DNA from: Archilochus colubris
Taxonomy: Eukaryota > Chordata > Aves > Apodiformes > Trochilidae
NCBI GenBank assembly: GCA_023079485.1
Contig: CM041085.1
Location: 28,567,121 to 28,631,120 of the forward strand
Length of the DNA stretch: 64,000 bases
Direction: 5' to 3'
Shown: in pieces, positions 1 through 13,176 of the stretch
Position numbering within the stretch: position 1 is the first letter of the stretch
Layout: the number at the start of each line of letters is the position of its first letter
The notes under the pieces: generated by a model
What the model was told of the DNA's origin: nothing
Database searches by the model: none
The model's input: the letters and a program-made list of their open reading frames with translations, nothing else
Made by a program: the position numbers and the translations under genes

Positions 1-3000
1 CTAGAATTGTTATAATATTAAATGTTATAAATGTTATAATTCTATCTCATTCTTCTCTTCATTTGGATTAAGTTACAATCTTTTTTTTCAGTTTTTATAC
101 TAAGCATCAATTGACTCCAGTCATTCCCCATAATCTGGCCTTCAAGGTTACAGAAAGAGATAAGATGATGGCAACTATGGCCAGAGAAAGTAGAAATCAA
201 GCATCAAGAATGAAAAGGGCTGAATTACAGAGCCTTTCAGCGTGAGGAAGAAAATGGTAGGGTAACAATTATGAAAAGAGGAAGAAGGTTTCCATTAACA
301 ACATGGGAAAAGGATGGAAAATATGGGTAGTGGGGGAAAGAACTATAGTGCTTTTGACTTTTTTCCCCAAGTTCAATGTTATCTCATTTTTGAAAGACCT
401 GAAGCTGCAAGTAGATAGCTCCATTTAGCCTTAAATCAATCTTGTTAAAAGGAATACCTTAATTACAGTTAGCTTGCCAGCATTTAGAAACGAGACAGGA
501 ACATGGCCAACATTCTTCTGGCTGAATACACAGACACAGCAAGACACATTATGGAATGACAAAGTATCTAAGTGCACCGAGCCCGTATTTATCTAACTTT
601 TGTTAACCTTAGCAGAAAGCCTGCCAAAGAGTTCTCCTAGTGCTGAAAACCCAAGCAAGTCATAGTCTTATACCCAGGCAAGATTTTTGCATGGCACAAA
701 TCACAGTATTTGTAATACCTAGGAACTACATAGTTTCCTGCTTCTGAGACACTTAAGAAATGTGAGAAGTGTAAACTTAAAATCCTGGCCTCACTGAAGT
801 CAAGAGGCAACACATCCATGTAACTTCCATGGAGCTAAGAGTAGATAGTTTCCAATTAAAAACGGAGCTGGTTGAATACTGACTCTCTGAATATGTCTTA
901 TTTAGATGGTTTTAAAACAAGCATAAGAGGATAAAAACACAGAAAGCTTATGAATATTAGGGCAGGAGTGACAGAGAAACTACAAGGGAGCAAGATCATG
1001 AAAGGATTATGGCTGAAAGAGTGGAGGAGGAAGCTTATTCAGACAGGACTGTAAAAGGAACTAATGAGGTTCAAAAATGTTAAGGACTGAAGATGAGATG
1101 AGAATGAGAAAATGAGTATAAAGAACTCAGGGCTATTGTAGGCAAAGCAGCCGTTGTTGCTATCAAGCAGGCTGAACAGAGGGCTATGAGAGGACTGAGT
1201 CTCATAATGTGTCTTTGGAAACAGAGTGGTATTCTGTGATAGTGCGTGGGAACTTGGCACAACATTGTCATAACCTTGCATCTGTTCACCTTCTAGCTAC
1301 AAAATATATTTTGTTCTCAAAAAGCATGAAACATATGTACCTCTGTAATATTCAGCACTTACAGCACTCATCTTCTGTACTTCAAGAGTGCCTCCAGGAT
1401 GAGAAGGCAACAACTGGGGCTTCTCTGCTTATAGTGAAAAGCAGTATTTCACCTGTTAAAAACCTTGCAATGCTTCTCCAAGCAGAAATACAAATATTAG
1501 ACTGCTGCTTCACTATGCAATAGAAATTTATTATTTTGTTCTCTGTAATGAGAAAGCACTAATGAAGCACTAATTTAATTTCCTCAGAAGCAGCAAGAAG
1601 GAGAAGCTGTTACATCACTAAAAACAAATTCTGGTAACAGAGAACAGTATTTGATATTACTTCTCCACTGTCTTATCAAAACTCGTTTAAATTCCCAATG
1701 GATAGGTCTTATGTTACTCCTTCTGGGAGCATCCTCTGTAATTCCTAATACCTTTTTCCTTGATTTTGTCCTTGCTTTCAATAAGGTAATTCTTCTTTTT
1801 CCTTAGCATTTACATCCTATAAACATTTACAACTTGATACATTTTATCTGAGTTACTCTTTCACTAAGTTACCTACACTTGACTGTGATATTTTTTCTGT
1901 GGTAGTTCATCTTCCTGTTCGCCTTCTCTGGATTTGCTTTGGTTTATCAGCTGTACTCTCTCAACGTGCTACATCAAACACAGACCTAATATTGCAGCCA
2001 GGCTACAACAGAAGTACAGACAGGGCTATAAAGACAGGGATCAGCAATGCACAGCTTGTGCACACGCAGCCTGAAACGGTGCCACACTTCATTGCAACTG
2101 TGTTATGTTGCATATGGATGCTTAATTTTCTGTTCACTATTACCTCTTAACAATATGAAAGAGAGTAGTATAGGGCTATTCAGATGGTTTACATTCTTTC
2201 TGAGCACTACTTCAAGGCTAGTAATGATGCAATTTTAAAAAAATCTGAAATTTGAATTGGACTTCTGCCAACTTCACCCAGTTTTATTTTTAAGCTGTAG
2301 GTCTGAAGTGTAGGAAAATATTTACCTTTTGCAAGCAATGCTCTGCATACTTTGAAGGAAGACCACTCAGATCTTAAGCTACCTGAACAGAAGGAACAGT
2401 TTTGCTCATTGGAAAACAATTATGATACACCTATGGACACAGCTAATTCAGAGAGGAACTGAAGTTAAAGATTAAAATAAGAACAGTACATAGGCTCGAT
2501 AACGAGTTTATACAGCACTCTCCTGGGACATCATCAATCGTACATTTTTGCTTGCAGAAGTGAAAGTTCTGGCACTAAATATGTACATAAGATCTTCAGA
2601 AATGTAACTTATCAGGAGAAAATAATCCATAAATAAATATATATGAACAATTTCAAATATAATCCTGTTCTCCCTTTACATGCATAAGGCAGGATACGCA
2701 TCAGGTAGGATATGCCTGGAACACTATGCAAATGGGAAACATCCACTACAGTGCAGTATTAGTACTTCATCAGTACTGTAAATCATTCTGGGGTAAAAGA
2801 TGAGAGGACGCCGAGAAGGAATATTTTTTCCTTTACTACCTTTGTGCTGTTCCTTTGCAAAAGAGGGATGCTCCAGCAGCATGGATGATTGCCTTGAGAA
2901 GATGTGACAGCAGCCAAGTGCAAATGTACCTATACTTCTGCTAAATTACTTTCCCTCAACAGAACGAACAACATAAGCTACTCACATTTGCTTGAGACAC

Positions 3001-5689
3001 ATGGTATACAGTCAGATAGCTAGTTTACATGGAGGTCTAATTCACATTCCACTGCATTTCACTGCTGTTATTAAAGTTACGGTTGCTCAGGAAGCAATTA
3101 GTCCTTCTTGTTGCAATACACAGGCTGCAAGCACGCAGAAAGCAAAACACAGTCCTTGATCAGTCAACCCTTCCTTGATCCTCCTTGTCAAAGCTGCTTC
3201 TACACTGGCTTCCTACCCTGAACATGAGCAGACCAGAGGCAATGCCTTTCAGCTGCGTATTCTCTTTCTTTCAGATAAAGAATATAGGATCAGCTTGACG
3301 TACTGTAGATGAGAAACTTACAGTGTAATGCCAGCTAAATTCTGTAGTGTTTAGAAGTAATGGATGCCATAGAATTCACATTATTATTGGCTCTTTAATC
3401 TGGTTGGAATTGGTAAAGGTAACACAGTTTCACAACTCAAGCAATGCTCCCCATAGGCTTAGAAACTGGGTTTGTGCATACAGCAGGCTTCAACCAAGCT
3501 TGACCCAGTTAGAACCGGCAGCCCAACCCTCCTTTGAATCAAAACTGCATTGCACGGAGTAGTAAGTTTTTATGCCAAAATAATGAAAAACTATAATGAG
3601 ACACACACATACACACATTCTCATCTCAACATACATACACTGTGTCCTCAGCTTTCTTTTAATCTATGTCTAACTTTTTTAATAGTGACAAAGCACACTT
3701 CAGTCATTACTAGAACCATTAATTTAAGTATCAGCATTGTCTCGATGTACTGTTCTCCTACAGTGTCTAGAATGTCCATGCAGCCGTTGATTTAAGAGAC
3801 AATATCACTTGCTTCCAAGTTTATGAGGCAATAAACAGCTCCCGCATATTGATGAATGCAGAGGTGTTTGCTCAGCACATTTGCAGGGGACGTTTATTAT
3901 CCAAGTGCTGTGCTTTAAAAGCAAATGAAATTGCAACTGTTCTCATTTTCTTCCGTTGGGGGGGAAGGGAGAAAAATACTGTTGCTTTTCATTTGTTCCT
4001 TTACTTTGCCTCCTTCTGTGACTCATTAGAACGACTGACACAGCCACGGACATCTCCCTCATTTGTGCAATTGACAACTACAGTCATTTTAGCTTTGGTG
4101 GCTTTGCATGAAAACTGCTCCTGAACAGGGTGCAACTTCCAGAATACCAGAGAGACATCACTAAGATTACTCCTTCATGCTTTATTATCCTATTATCCCC
4201 TACCAAAGGATTAAGCTAGCTCATAAGCATAGCCACTTAAGAGTTTCTAACCCTACAATAATATTAATTCCTCTGTCCATACAGTAAAAAAAGAAACAAT
4301 TTTTAATCTGCAGATTTGGGATAATTCAAATGTCAGGGATTAAAAGATAAATCTTTGGATTGTACATCTAGCAAAACACTTCTTGGAATCTACACTCCTT
4401 TTAAGTATATGATGCTGGGATGGAAGAGAGGGTGGAGAGATGAGATTGATTGCAAAGCTGCATGCCAACTGAGTTGTTACATGGATGCCAAGCAGCAAGA
4501 ACAAACGGTGAAAAATGTATTAAATTATCAAAAACACAAAACTGATTTATAGCTGCTCTAATTTCTTCTTTGCTCTCTGTTCCCATAAGGCAATAACAAT
4601 ATTCTCTTATAAGAAAAAAATATGTTTCTAGATATTATTAAAATACATACAAGCATTTTTAAATTATTTTATTTAATACAGCTGGGAATGAAAACAGGAA
4701 GACAATTGAATGAAAAGTTAGAATATAAAATTGAAGAAGCAAATACATATTTTCCAAAATCCTCAAGATGAATGGATCTTTGAATCTTTTGGCTTGTATG
4801 AAAAGTCTTTAATCTGAATAGTAGTGTATCTGTTGTTTTTTAAAAAAGGATGTTTGAAATTTCTAGCAGAGATGATTCCTTGCTTACCCAAAGAATGTGA
4901 GAATAGGGGAAAATATTAACTTAAAATATTTTACAATGCTCTTTATCTTGGTTCATTGTTTTTCTCATTATGTTATTTTCTAATTTAAGACTTAGATATG
5001 CCAACCTGCATTCACTGACATAAACCTTTGCAATCAAGTAGTGCCATTTAATTCAATGGGACAGATTTTTAGGACAAACCAGTCATTAGCAATGTTTGGC
5101 CAGTAGGCTGTATAAGGTCATTCTTTTTCCTTTAATTTTGAAAAATGCCCTCGATCCATTTGGAGGTATAAATATTAGACTATTAAGAAGTCATGTTTTT
5201 AAACCAAAAAACATTTTTTACACTTAACTAGCCCTTATTACTTCACACAGCTAGAAAAAAAATTTCTACTACACTTGATTTAATCCACAGACTTGGTCTT
5301 CTCCATTATGGTCTTTTTCTTTCCTACACTCTTTCTCCTCCTTCCTGTTGTCCTGACTTTTCATTTTATCTTGATTTTTGTCCTTCATTCTCATTTGACA
5401 GAGCGAATTTATTAAGGACAAGTGAAGGAACTTGCGGTTGTCCTGACACCTGTCCAGCCTGCATGGCCTGTGCTGGGGACTGTTCACTGGAAACAGCCAG
5501 ACTCCAGTTTACTCTGCTTTTATTGTCTCTGCTGTCCTATTGGTATAGGCTACAGGGTAAACCCTACAAATGAGATGGAGAATAGCAGCATCTGTTCAAT
5601 TTACAAGTCAGGTGGTGAGATTTAGTTTACATCATCAGCTTGGTCATGTTGGGCTATTACAGATAATGAATTATAGAAATTAGAAGGAC
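1..5689. other. Intergenic, no gene seen
   Basis: AT-rich sequence downstream of ARID1B. Reading frames here are short (under about 105 codons) and show no recognisable domain. It contains a short imperfect AC run near 3599-3620. I see no RNA gene, LTR or CR1 copy. Confidence 0.6.
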
Positions 5690-6060
5690 CAAGTTCAGCC
5701 TCAAGCAGGCTCCAGGGACACCTTATAGCAGTCTTCCACTATCTGAAGTGACCTATGGGAAAGCTGGGTGGGGCTTTTTATGAGAGCATGTAGCAATACA
5801 AAGAGGAGTAATGATTTTAAACTGGAAGAGGGTAGATTTAGGTATTAGGAAGGAATTCTTTAGTATGAGGGTGATGAGACACTGCAACAGGTTTCCCAGG
5901 CAGGCTATGGTTGCCCTCCCCTGAAGCGTTCAAGGCCAGGCTGAATTGGGCTTTGAGCAACCTGGTCTAGTGGGAGGTGTCCCTGCACATGCATGGGGGC
6001 TGGAATTAGGTGATCTTTAAGGTCCCTTCCAACCCAAACCATTCTATGCTTCTGATTCTA
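5690..6060 (+). repeat. CR1 LINE 3' end
   Basis: About 370 bases of a 5'-truncated CR1 retrotransposon. Diagnostic pieces in order are ttaaactggaagagggtaga, a region ending in caaggccaggctgaattggg, ctttgagcaacctggtctag, and ggtcccttccaacccaaacc, followed by the degenerate terminal ATTCTATG repeat at 6041-6060. Only noncoding 3' sequence is retained. The copy is moderately diverged. Confidence 0.92.
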
Positions 6061-7296
6061 GCATTTGACAGCCTCACTAACTCCTGTTTGAGGAGGTCAT
6101 TGGGGTGGGACAGAGGTGGCCATTTAAAGTCACATACTTAGATTCTGCTATAACATATCCAAGCTGGCTGCAGAAAGTCTATTCCAGAACATCAAGCAAT
6201 GAAAGGAGGAATTGTATCTGACAGTACATACTGGTGATCAACTATAATACTGTAACATATGTATCAAAGACACAGAATTAAATCATAGCGTGTGATTAAA
6301 TCTTTAAAGAAAGATTTTTTTAAAGACTTGCTTCTTTTATTCCTTACTTGAGTTGTCATTGTGGAAGAAAACAATGTAGCTTTGGTGTCCCCTAATTTTG
6401 AGTTTTGGGTTTTCATCTTCATAAATTCTTCTGTACAGGAATGGTCTGGAAGAACTGCTTTCTTTTCAAAAGATGTTTTCAAAATTACTACTGCTTCCTA
6501 CTTTTCTTTATGGTTACTCTATTTGATTTTTTTTTTATCTCAAAGCAATAGGATCAAAGTAAAGTTGTCTCCAGGAAGAGTAACAGTAGCTTTTGACGCC
6601 ACAGAGAGAGAAACATCAAGAGGATGCAAATGAGGACAGGGACTAGTTTTTGTCCCATGGTGAAAAGTGGGTGATGCCAATAATGTCAGACAAATCACTC
6701 TGAATGTGTGAGTAGGTGTCACTGTCCCACTGAAAAAAAACTAGGAGATACCAAAGATTTTGAGACATCAGGTTTTTTCTGGATATTATGTACCAGGCTC
6801 TACAGAAGAAGACTTCAGAATTGTATACTAACAAACAAGACTTTTCCTTCCATATTTTTTCTCTGCTAAGGCTCTAAAACATGACCAATACAATGTACTT
6901 AGGAAGTTTTACTTGCAGAAGAAGTGTGGGAAAACTAGTATTCTGTGTCAAGACTATTTGGGGATCCCCAAAAGTCTCATGCTGAGTGACCAGTTGCTAG
7001 CAGCAGACATAGATCTCTAATTAATTTTAACACAGATTATTCAGACACACTGTTTTATTGCCTGACAATTTGTAAGTAAGGTCTGTCATTTGCATATGCT
7101 GTTTGGCCAAAGGGACCTGTTGGTGTTGGCAGTGATAGGAAGCTAAGAAACAGTTTTCATAAAATGAGAAAGGAGTGATGCAATCAGGTCTGTCCTCTGA
7201 TGCAACCCTGTACCCCCAAACACAGAACAAACCTAAGTGATATTCACAATTGCCAAGTTTGTCTTCCCAGTCTGTCCAATGCCCCAGTAAGTCTTT
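6061..7296. other. Intergenic between CR1 and ERV, no gene seen
   Basis: Unremarkable AT-rich sequence except for a near-perfect palindrome at 6951-6977. Part of the right end could belong to the ERV LTR, whose 5' boundary I could not fix. Confidence 0.5.
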
Positions 7297-7673
7297 GTTG
7301 GACAATTTTTGGAGCAATCCTGCTCACAGGATTGACATGTGAGCAATCCTGAGTACTTAGCGTTAGCCAGAGTGAGGTAAGGGCCTTGAGGCCCAGCTGC
7401 AAGGTTTCTAAAAGATCAGCTATGGGCAAAAGATAAGGGAGTTGGCAGCAGAAAAGAAGAATAACAGGATGGGAAAGCATTGCATAGATAGCACATAAAC
7501 ATCTGTATTTAACCAGTCAGATAGTGCCCTGTGGCATATGAAGAATGTGTTGTACCAATCAGCAATATGCTTATATTATCAGCCTGTATATAAAAGGGCT
7601 ACTGCTACTCTCAATAAACAGCAATACTTTTATTATATTAATCTGCGTGTTGTCCACCGTGCTCTTCCAGACA
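7297..7673 (+). mobile_element. ERV 5' LTR (3' part certain, 5' boundary approximate)
   Basis: Sequence immediately upstream of a retroviral primer binding site, organised as an LTR. CCAAT is at 7555-7559, a TATA box (TATATAAAAG) at 7587-7596 and AATAAA at 7613-7618, with a CA end at 7672-7673. A TATA box and poly(A) signal this close together recur in class II avian LTRs. The start at 7297 (tgttggac) is only one possible TG; no second LTR copy remains to define it. The right boundary is well supported by the PBS. Confidence 0.65.
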
Positions 7674-7675
7674 AA

Positions 7676-7693
7676 GGGCACCCGAATAGGGAC
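7676..7693 (+). promoter_or_regulatory. Retroviral primer binding site, tRNA-Lys type
   Basis: The sequence gggcacccgaatagggac matches the tRNA-Lys(UUU) PBS at 15 of 18 bases and lies two bases after the LTR CA end. Two of the three differences are transitions, one of them at a CpG, as expected of decay. Lysine priming is common among betaretrovirus-like (class II) elements and supports that classification. Confidence 0.8.
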
Positions 7694-7841
7694 CCTGAAT
7701 TGCTGGTAGTTGCTTCACGCGAGGGTTTATGTGGACATTGGGAAATGTGGATGGGATAGGCAGTGCTTGGCAACCGCAGCAGGAGCTGGAAGTGAGCTGG
7801 GCACTCACCCCCGTGAGGTAGGCACTGCAAACCTGAGGGAA

Positions 7842-9721
7842 ATGCAGACAGAGGCGGCAGTGCCGTTACTAGGAAGTATATTCTCTAAGAGAGGGATTCC
7901 TAGTAATCCGAAATAGATTCAGGAGCTGTGCTTTAACCATACTGGTGTTTGCAGCAGCCTCCATTTTTGCGCTCTTCCCAGCGAATGGTGCCAGAAGGTC
8001 CTCCAACATATCCTCTCCAAGAGAGGGATACATTATGAAAGTGGCAGTCTGAAGCAGTTGCTACAGCGGGCTAAGGAGAGAGCCCTGATCCCCACTGTGG
8101 GTACAGCTTTCGAGCTGGAAACGTCGGAAGAAACTGGGAAGTCCCTATGGGATGAAATTAGCAAAGGATCTATGAGTCTGGAAGATTAGCCACATTGTGG
8201 AAACTGATTCAAGACACATTAAATGAAATGAGAAGTGAGAGGGCAGCAGTAACCTCAGTGTTCGCTGCCTTAACGCCTGATCTACCAGTACTGATGAATG
8301 CTGAAACTATGGACTTGACCCCTAAATAGTTATTTGAGACACCTAAAATACCCCCACCAGCACCTGCGGGGGCTATACTGGTTCAAGCTCAGCCAACTGT
8401 GCCATTTGACCCTGAGGTTTCGCCGAAAAGTAAAATCGAGACCGAGAAGCAAAACCAAAAGTGACTGAAAACACCACCAGAATCATCGGAGGACCCAGGG
8501 GGAGAGAAGCCGGAGAACACAGGCAAGGAATCTCAGGATGCAGACCTGTCCGCCCCCTCCCACGGTTCCCAGCTGCTCTGCCGCCGCTGCCTTCCTCCCC
8601 CCCTCCACTGCCTGATTTATCTTCTCAGCCACCGTTGCCATCAATCTGTCCTCTGCTTCCCCTGTCAACACCAGCAATGCCTGCTATAGAGCAACAACCC
8701 AAGGAAGAGCTGGGACTCAGAGATAAGCAACTAAGGGAACTACTGAAAGAACTGGAGACCAAGGATGAGTATAACCCTGAAAAAAAAAACACCTCTAGTT
8801 TTTGCTTCGGGGAACAACCAGAACAACCCAGGGGCACTAATCCATTTTTACCTCCTGATCCATTTTTACCCCTCTTCCTGCTCCTACTTCCCTTAACCCT
8901 TTAACACCCACTGCTCCACCTCCTCCAGATCCAACATGGGGAGCAGAAGGGGGGTGTGTGTGCGTAGATCCATTAACTAGATGGAAGGGAATTATTCAAA
9001 ATGCTATAGTTGAAGGAGAAATGGTTCCCAACATGGGTCCAATGGCTTTTCCAGTGATTGTGGGACAAGGAGGAGGAAGTCAATGGGTTGCATTAGATTG
9101 GAAAATAATAAAAGAAGCCAAAGTTGCCATTACGCAGTATGGTTTGAAATTGTCATTTACTCAATCTCTTTTGCAGCATTTTTTTACTGCTCAATTGTTG
9201 ACGCCATGACACAAAAATGCTCATTAATACTGCTAATTCCTTCTCAACAACTGCAATTTCATCATAAATGGCAAATGCTGCATGAAAACACAGCTGCAAC
9301 TCCTAGACAGAACACCGATGCATTATACAGAGCGCAAGCACAAATGTTACTTGGTGCTGGTCCTTTTGTACGTGCAGATTTGCAGGCATGGTTTCAAACT
9401 GAAGTGTTACAACTTTCACGAGAATTGGTGTATAAAGCTTTGCAAACTGTGCATGATCCTGCACAAGTAACCCCCTCCTTTACAAATATTAAACAGGGGG
9501 GAGCAGAGCCATATTCAGAATTTGTGGATCGCTCATATTCAGTGATAACATCACATCCTAATTTGTCAGAAGAAATGAAAACAAAATTTTCTGGTATGTT
9601 AGCATATGACAATGCTAATGAAAAAAACAAACGTGCGTTAGGACTACTCCTAAAAGGTGCTACAGCAGCCCAACTGTTAGAAGCTTCTGAGCGAATGCTA
9701 GAAGCAGATAAAGCTGCTTAA
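7842..9721 (+). pseudogene. gag: Endogenous retrovirus gag remnant (class II, broken)
   Basis: Decayed retroviral structural gene downstream of the LTR and PBS. The matrix start is at 7842 (MQTEAAVPLLGSIFSKRG) and is stopped at 7914-7916; more stops follow. A Pro-rich region is open at 8461-8904 in another frame. The capsid N-terminal part is in the frame of 8958-9209 and its remainder in the frame open at 9083-9721, so a frameshift lies around 9205-9245. The capsid C-terminal domain keeps the major homology region at 9494-9532, with its Gln, Glu, Phe and Arg at the expected spacing. No zinc-knuckle nucleocapsid, protease, pol or env follows. It cannot make a functional Gag. Confidence 0.88.
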
Positions 9722-12700
9722 GAACCATAATTGCAATATGGTCCTCAATATTGATGTATATTGTGGTGCATGGTGCACTGGTGTTTCATATGGAGATAAA
9801 AAACTTGGTTGGTAATTACACTTTGTTTTGGTTTGGGATACTGCACCACTTCATCTTATTTCAGGTTGATTCTACCAGATTTTAGTAGCAGTAACATTTC
9901 ATTTTTGAATCTTCTGGTGGGTGTTGTTAATTTTTCTCATGTATTGGTGAGGAGTAAGACAAAAACCACAGTCATGAGAATGAGTATGCCTTTTTGGAGG
10001 CCAAGAGCTGCTGTGCAGAGAGTGAGAGCTGCCTCTGGTACAGAGAGCATCCCCACTCCTGTGTGTGTCTTCTCCTTTCTTCTGTTCCCTATTAAAGCTG
10101 AACAAGACCCATAACTAGAGAACTCCTTGTGGCACACGGCTTGGGAACTCCTCCTCTTTTCCAGCTATTTCATTTATATAAAGGGGCTTAATCAAGCTTC
10201 CCTTTTGCCAGAATTAGGGCTGTTTAGCACATTTAGCACACAGCTAGAGAGGCCATGGTTAGAGATCACAGACTTGACTGGCAGCCACCAACACTTCCCA
10301 GCACAGCAATACTGTATCCAGCTACAATGCCATGTATGATTTCATTTCAAAGTCCTTTTGCTCCTTGCAGGGGTCCCATCAAGCAATGCATACATTGAAA
10401 GTATGAATTCACAGAAAACACTGGCTCCCCACATGGATAAGAGATCTGTGTTAAGGGGGAAAAATAAAAAGGAATCATATCTGGCCTGCTGCTTCTGTGT
10501 GATTTTCATATTTATTAGCATAATCAGATTTATCTTTATTCTTATGTATCTCTTGAGAAGCACAGCTGAACAATTACTGGTTTTTTTTTTAGTAGTAAAG
10601 AAAATCAGATCTCTTAAGCACTAGGTGACAAGGGCTATAGCCCAGCTTGGAGCCTGGGCAGCACTTTGAAACCCAACCTCCTGTGCAAGCAGGACACTGC
10701 ATGTGCCAGTACACAGGAAAAATACATCTATATTGGAGTACACTAGAGGCCCTGAAAGGAGAGCAGTGCTTTCCTTAATGAATTAGTACAGGCAAGCTTT
10801 GCATGTTGGATTTATTCACTTCCTCCTCTCCTCAAAAACCACCACCACACCCCCCCTGACAACAGCTGCACTTTTGATTTGATGTGTTCTTAATACCATT
10901 TGTTATTTCCTGGGCAAAACTGAACTATGGCTCACCCTCCAAAAAAAGCAAAGATAGACCTATAAAAACTATCTTGCTATAAAGGACTCTATAAAACAGT
11001 ATGCTTTAATTGCTTCCTGGTTTCATCAAACTGTTTAATACTCAAAGTTAACATCAGGTTCACATTTCTTTGCAGTTTTTATTATTTTAAAGCATAAATT
11101 ATCAGAAGCTACTTATTTTAGCATTTGCTTTTGTGAATGGAGGTAGCATTTGTGTGACTGATTAAGCATTTAAAAAGCAGTACAAGCCACCACAGCTTTT
11201 AATTAGTTGCACAAATTATCACCAAGCACTGTAAATTTAATGCCATCTCTTTTAGGATAACAAAATAAATACTGAGCAGGTAATAACACATTTGTATGGA
11301 TAAACTGAGTATCCTGTGGGTGGGTTATAGTCATTTGGGACTGAAGCATTTGCTTAAGGTGATACAGTCAACAGATAGCTTGAGTTCTAAAACAGAGAGA
11401 CTGGCAATTCAGGAAATGAAGTGGTCTGGCTTTGTGTAGAAATGACCAGAGGTTTTTTTTTTTGCTTCTCATTCAGAACAGTTTCAAAATCACAAATAAG
11501 GTCAGCTGAGCAATTACTGCCTTTCTTTGAAAAAATACATGGAACAGTCTCTGTACTGTACATGTCTGAAAATGTTTTGGTGCTTAGCCAGGTAAGTCTT
11601 TTCCTTCAGAACCTGTCTTCTCACAGCCTGTAATATGGCTACTAAAATGTATTTAAAAGTTTTATTAACTTCAAGACTCTTCTGAAATCTGTGTAACAAC
11701 AAACGGGTATCATTCAGGAAAGAAAGATATTGAGTAGCTTTTGTAGTGAGGCTCTGGCACTGTTTATCTCTCAAATGAGGTACCAGTTCATGAGGTTAAA
11801 AATCATCCAAGTGAATTTCTACATTATAGATTCTCACAACAGTCAGATGAAAACTGATGATGCACTGAAAGCCTGCATGCTGCTTACAGTACAATCAATA
11901 ATAATTAATAACATACTCCAAGGTATCATGTGGTAAACAAAACCATGGCTGATCTCTATGCACAAGGTCAGTGAGTAGCTTAAATGTACCTATTTTTGGA
12001 AAAAACAACCAACCAAAAAACTAACTGCCACTGTACACATTCTTCCCTGTGGAGGAGAGGAACATACAAATTAAGGCACTACATTGCTTAAAGTTAACAT
12101 GCTATGAAAAACAACATAGATGAGTTTGCACAAGCTGAAGCCTTCACCCCTTTTCCTGGAGCAGTCAGCACTTCATAAGCCACAGCAGAAGCAACACGTG
12201 AAACTCTAAACCAGTAATGTTTTTTTCCTGTAAGAAGCACTCTTCCAAGGTCATGCATTTAAGGGAGCTGACAAATGAAGTCTGATAAAACTAGAGGCAG
12301 CTATTTCGGATGTTATTTGCAGTGTTTGTCTGGACTGACTTCTCTGCCACGGACTACCACAGAAAGCAATGCGTGCTCCCACTTCAGCCCATCTCGGCAT
12401 TGTTACTGGAGGCTCCTCATTGTTACTGGGGAGCTGGGGACTGAGCTGGCTGAGATGCAGCCACACGCTGTTCTACTGCCCCTGCTGGACTGGCCGCAGC
12501 CTCTGTCCGGGCATCGGGCTACATCTATCCCGGTGCCTGCATCTGCCTGAACTTGCCCGCTGAATTCACTAGGGCACACCACAACTCAGAGGCTTAACTG
12601 CAACCCCTGTAGGTAAGAGCTTCCAGATGCCAAATATTATGCAGGATCCCTGATGGGCTCGGCAGCCTATGTCAAACCCTGCGAGGTTGTAGTTACCATC

Positions 12701-13176
12701 ACGCTGCAATCACGTATCTGAACAGCAGGCTACAATCCCACCATAAGATCAGCAGCACTGAGAAAAGGTAACAGAAATCTGTGTAGCATGCAATGCTGTC
12801 TCCTAACGACAGATGCCTAGAGCACTACAGAGCAACACGGGTACTTTTAAAGCCAGAGGTAGCATCACAAACTATTCTTGTAGGAATCTAGCTAATTGCT
12901 TTCAGAACTCATATAAACTTCTGACTGCTATATGAGGAGGAGCTCCAAATTAAAACATTTTAATAAAAGTTTCTCTTCCTGTTACTTTAAATCAGCCCTT
13001 TGCTAGTTGCAGCAGCAGCACTTGTTTCTTGGACTGGAAAAAGCCACAATTCCTTGCTCACTCACTTCCCTCTCTCATGGGGTCACAGATCTGGATTGTC
13101 ACCACCTTCAGTCACCGCTTCCCCAGGCAGAACCATCCCAGTGTAGTTAATTCTCATCAGGAAATTATTCTCTTAC
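9722..13176. other. Intergenic, no gene seen
   Basis: The ERV ends within or just after 9721 without a recognisable 3' LTR. An attaaa at about 10091 and a tatataaagg at about 10174 are isolated. The block 11000-11260 is AT-rich with homeobox-type TTAATTAG and GATTAA words and may be a conserved noncoding element. A 20-base-period duplication occurs at 12398-12430 (cattgttactgg twice). No coding exon was recognised. Confidence 0.5.

Noticed and set aside
10085..10185. attaaagct and tatataaagg suggesting a 3' LTR of the gag element
   Set aside because: The sequence does not repeat the 5' LTR at 7500-7673, and no CA end or duplication can be found.
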